A stretch of 51,331 nucleotides of DNA from Clostridia bacterium (GTDB lineage Bacteria > Bacillota > Clostridia > Oscillospirales > CAG-272), in the NCBI GenBank assembly GCA_017935225.1, contig JAGBIA010000097.1, positions 1-51,331 of the forward strand, read 5' to 3'. The notes below the pieces were generated by a model. That model worked only from the letters and a program-made list of their open reading frames with translations. It was not told the origin of the DNA and made no database searches. The translations under genes were made by a program, and so were the position numbers. This document shows positions 51,307 to 51,331 of the stretch, piece by piece (the first letter of the stretch is position 1; every line of letters begins with the position of its first letter).

Positions 51307-51331
51307 TGACAAGCACTGCTTCTGTGTCCAC

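Noticed and set aside
51098..51331. A 77-codon minus-strand frame at the right edge
   Set aside because: It reads through both hairpins and into the XRE gene's end, has no family match I know and is open at the window edge, so it cannot be supported as a gene.
1..51331. tRNA, rRNA, CRISPR, prophage or transposase genes
   Set aside because: None was recognised on either strand by reading; small RNAs without clear motifs could still be missed.

Overview
The window looks like a chromosomal segment of an anaerobic, low-to-moderate GC Bacillota (Clostridia, probably a gut Oscillospiraceae-type organism). The grounds are PolC-type DNA polymerase III, AddAB instead of RecBCD, a glycyl-radical anaerobic ribonucleotide reductase, the dnaK-dnaJ-prmA and pyrH-frr-uppS-cdsA-dxr-rseP-ispG-polC gene orders, strong GGAGG-type ribosome binding sites and consensus-like TTGACA/TATAAT promoters. 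The assignment is inference from gene content. No rRNA, tRNA, CRISPR array, prophage or insertion sequence was recognised, and no gene-free stretch exceeds 300 bases.

Layout. 1-3400: end of the heat-shock operon (dnaK truncated at the left edge, dnaJ, prmA) closed by a terminator. 3429-6725: an accessory cluster of one nucleoside phosphorylase, three Nudix hydrolases and two GNAT acetyltransferases, closed by a terminator. 6726-15467 (minus): a small membrane protein, addB and addA, then a leaderless DUF11 protein. 15567-22590 (plus): an HtrA-like membrane protease, a two-component system, rRNA methyltransferase RlmA, a family 2 glycosyltransferase, a nitroreductase and a DUF4838-like protein, ending in a palindromic bidirectional terminator. 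22598-28403 (minus): nrdG, nrdD carrying a fused thioredoxin-like domain, trxB, and a DUF1846 protein. A pair of NrdR boxes lies upstream of the nrdD promoter. 28456-30270: an XRE/TPR regulator converging on a six-helix membrane protein.

30395-41232 is an isoprenoid/lipid/translation/replication run: UMP kinase, ribosome recycling factor, undecaprenyl diphosphate synthase, CDP-diglyceride synthase, DXP reductoisomerase, site-2 protease, IspG and PolC. It converges on a ZIP metal transporter. 42093-49926 is a self-contained six-gene operon with its own TTGACA promoter and terminator: two BspA-type leucine-rich-repeat lipoproteins, three SPFH/band-7 (HflK/HflC-like) proteins, the first with about seven membrane helices, and a P1B-type heavy-metal ATPase with unusual metal-site residues. 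No ftsH is present. This is the best candidate for an undescribed system. The window ends with a second XRE regulator and a 3' segment holding two strong hairpins without an obvious gene.

The anaerobic nucleotide-reduction locus is the second point of interest: the reductase carries its own CPNC redoxin, and thioredoxin reductase lies immediately downstream, so NADPH to TrxB to redoxin domain to active site can be read off the gene order. Genes, motifs, hairpins, promoters and spacings were read directly. Family assignments come from recognised motifs without a database search, and functional links between neighbours are inference.
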